Shown: one piece after another, positions 63,568-64,000 of the stretch | Layout of the letters: each line of letters starts with the position of its first letter | Position numbering within the stretch: position 1 is the first letter of the stretch | Origin: Schlegelella_A sp036272325 | Lineage (GTDB): Bacteria > Pseudomonadota > Gammaproteobacteria > Burkholderiales > Burkholderiaceae_C | Length of the DNA: 64,000 nucleotides | Direction: 5' to 3' | Assembly: GCA_036272325.1 (NCBI GenBank) | Contig: DATAYY010000018.1 | Location: 1-64,000 of the forward strand | The notes under the pieces: model-generated | The model's database searches: none | The model's input: the letters and a program-made list of their open reading frames with translations, nothing else | Told to the model about the DNA's origin: nothing | Translations under genes and position numbers: made by a program

Positions 63568-64000
63568 ATGGCTGCCGCAACGTCTGCACCGGCTTTCGCG
63601 AGCCACGGGCCGCACGGCCCACAATCGCCACTCATCCTCGACTCACCGCACTCGGGCTTCGATTTCCCTGACGACTTCGGCTCGATCCTGAGCGAGTTCG
63701 ATCTCCGCGAGGGCGAGGACTGCTTCGTCGACGAGCTCTATCTGCCGGCGACCGAGCGCGGTGTCGGTCTGATCGCGGCGCTCGCGCCCCGCACGTACAT
63801 CGACTTCAATCGCCACGTCGGCGACGTCGACCTCGCCCTCATCGAAGGCGGCCGCTGGCCCGACGAGCATGTGCCGAGCGGCAAGGCGCGCCTCGGCAAG
63901 GCGCTCGTCTGGCGAACGCTCGACGACGGCCGGTCGATCTACGACCGCAAGCTCGCGGTCGACGAGGTTCGTCGGCGCATCGAGCGCTTTCACCGCCCGT
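63568..64000 (+). CDS. N-formylglutamate amidohydrolase (start only, cut by window end)
   Basis: The first 144 residues of an N-formylglutamate amidohydrolase family protein, which releases formate and glutamate from the histidine-degradation product in known members. After an Ala/Pro-rich lead, PLILDSPHSGFDFPDDF is the characteristic metal and substrate motif. EDCFVDELYLPATERGVGLI and PRTYIDFNRHVGDVDLALIE follow, matching the FGase domain. The start ATG 63568 has no Shine-Dalgarno and is preceded by TATCCT at 6 nt. The gene continues past base 64000. No hut genes are in the window, so a role in histidine use is not shown. Confidence 0.85.
   Translation, partial: MAAATSAPAFASHGPHGPQSPLILDSPHSGFDFPDDFGSILSEFDLREGEDCFVDELYLPATERGVGLIAALAPRTYIDFNRHVGDVDLALIEGGRWPDEHVPSGKARLGKALVWRTLDDGRSIYDRKLAVDEVRRRIERFHRP

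Overview
This is a GC-rich (roughly 70% by eye), gene-dense window from a Gram-negative, diderm bacterium. It has an outer-membrane efflux lipoprotein, an RND pump, GlcDEF glycolate oxidase, a MaeB-type malic enzyme and a DUF2783 protein. Together these suggest Proteobacteria, most likely a betaproteobacterium (Burkholderiales-like). That placement is inference. I see no rRNA, tRNA, CRISPR array, prophage, insertion sequence or integrase, so this looks like ordinary chromosome with a catabolic and transport flavour.

Layout. 1-3137: end of glcD, then glcE and glcF (glycolate to glyoxylate). 3199-6881: a 14-TM MFS exporter, a decayed methyltransferase gene, OsmC and an AraC regulator. 6950-14560 (minus): a full oligopeptide-type ABC transporter with two tandem binding-protein paralogs. 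14731-15477: an SDR. 15650-23748: a five-gene RND efflux operon ending in its own two-component system. 23754-25232: an aldehyde dehydrogenase. 25307-27114: two ABC permeases without partners. 27188-29619: a divergent pair of uncharacterised genes, one a polytopic membrane protein with an unusual cytosolic C-terminal domain. 29681-33104: amidase, LysR and a divergent NAD-binding epimerase-like gene. 33234-36008: a large kinase-like protein with one TM segment and a far-side C-terminal domain. 36187-40503: binding protein, amidase and TPR protein. 40686-43347: EXORDIUM-like secreted protein, NTF2-like protein, GST and VOC protein. 43380-44608: nitrile hydratase beta and alpha. 44733-48206: Zn-alcohol dehydrogenase and malic enzyme. 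48296-51171: SH3-like protein and SPFH protein. 51316-54864 (minus): a tight four-gene cluster (VOC enzyme, alpha/beta hydrolase, flavin monooxygenase, DUF2783). 54938-58193: PLP aminotransferase, secreted beta-propeller, exported creatininase-family protein. 58246-61408: divergent glpK and glpD. 61415-63488: two TPM proteins and LemA. 63568-end: start of an N-formylglutamate amidohydrolase.

Themes. Many genes act on C-N bonds (nitrile hydratase, two amidases, a creatininase-family protein, N-formylglutamate amidohydrolase), alongside three sets of peptide/opine-type ABC components, which suggests scavenging of amides and peptides. Glycolate oxidase and a glyoxylate-type aminotransferase could share glyoxylate metabolism. 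The most unusual signals are: five start codons preceded by a TANNNT-like hexamer about 6 nt before ATG with no Shine-Dalgarno (candidate leaderless transcripts); two genes whose expected start codon reads ATC with an ideal Shine-Dalgarno; palindromic insertions kept in frame inside glcF and the kinase-like gene; the kinase-TM-C-terminal protein; the membrane protein with a TIR/SLOG-like tail; and the compact four-gene catabolic cluster.
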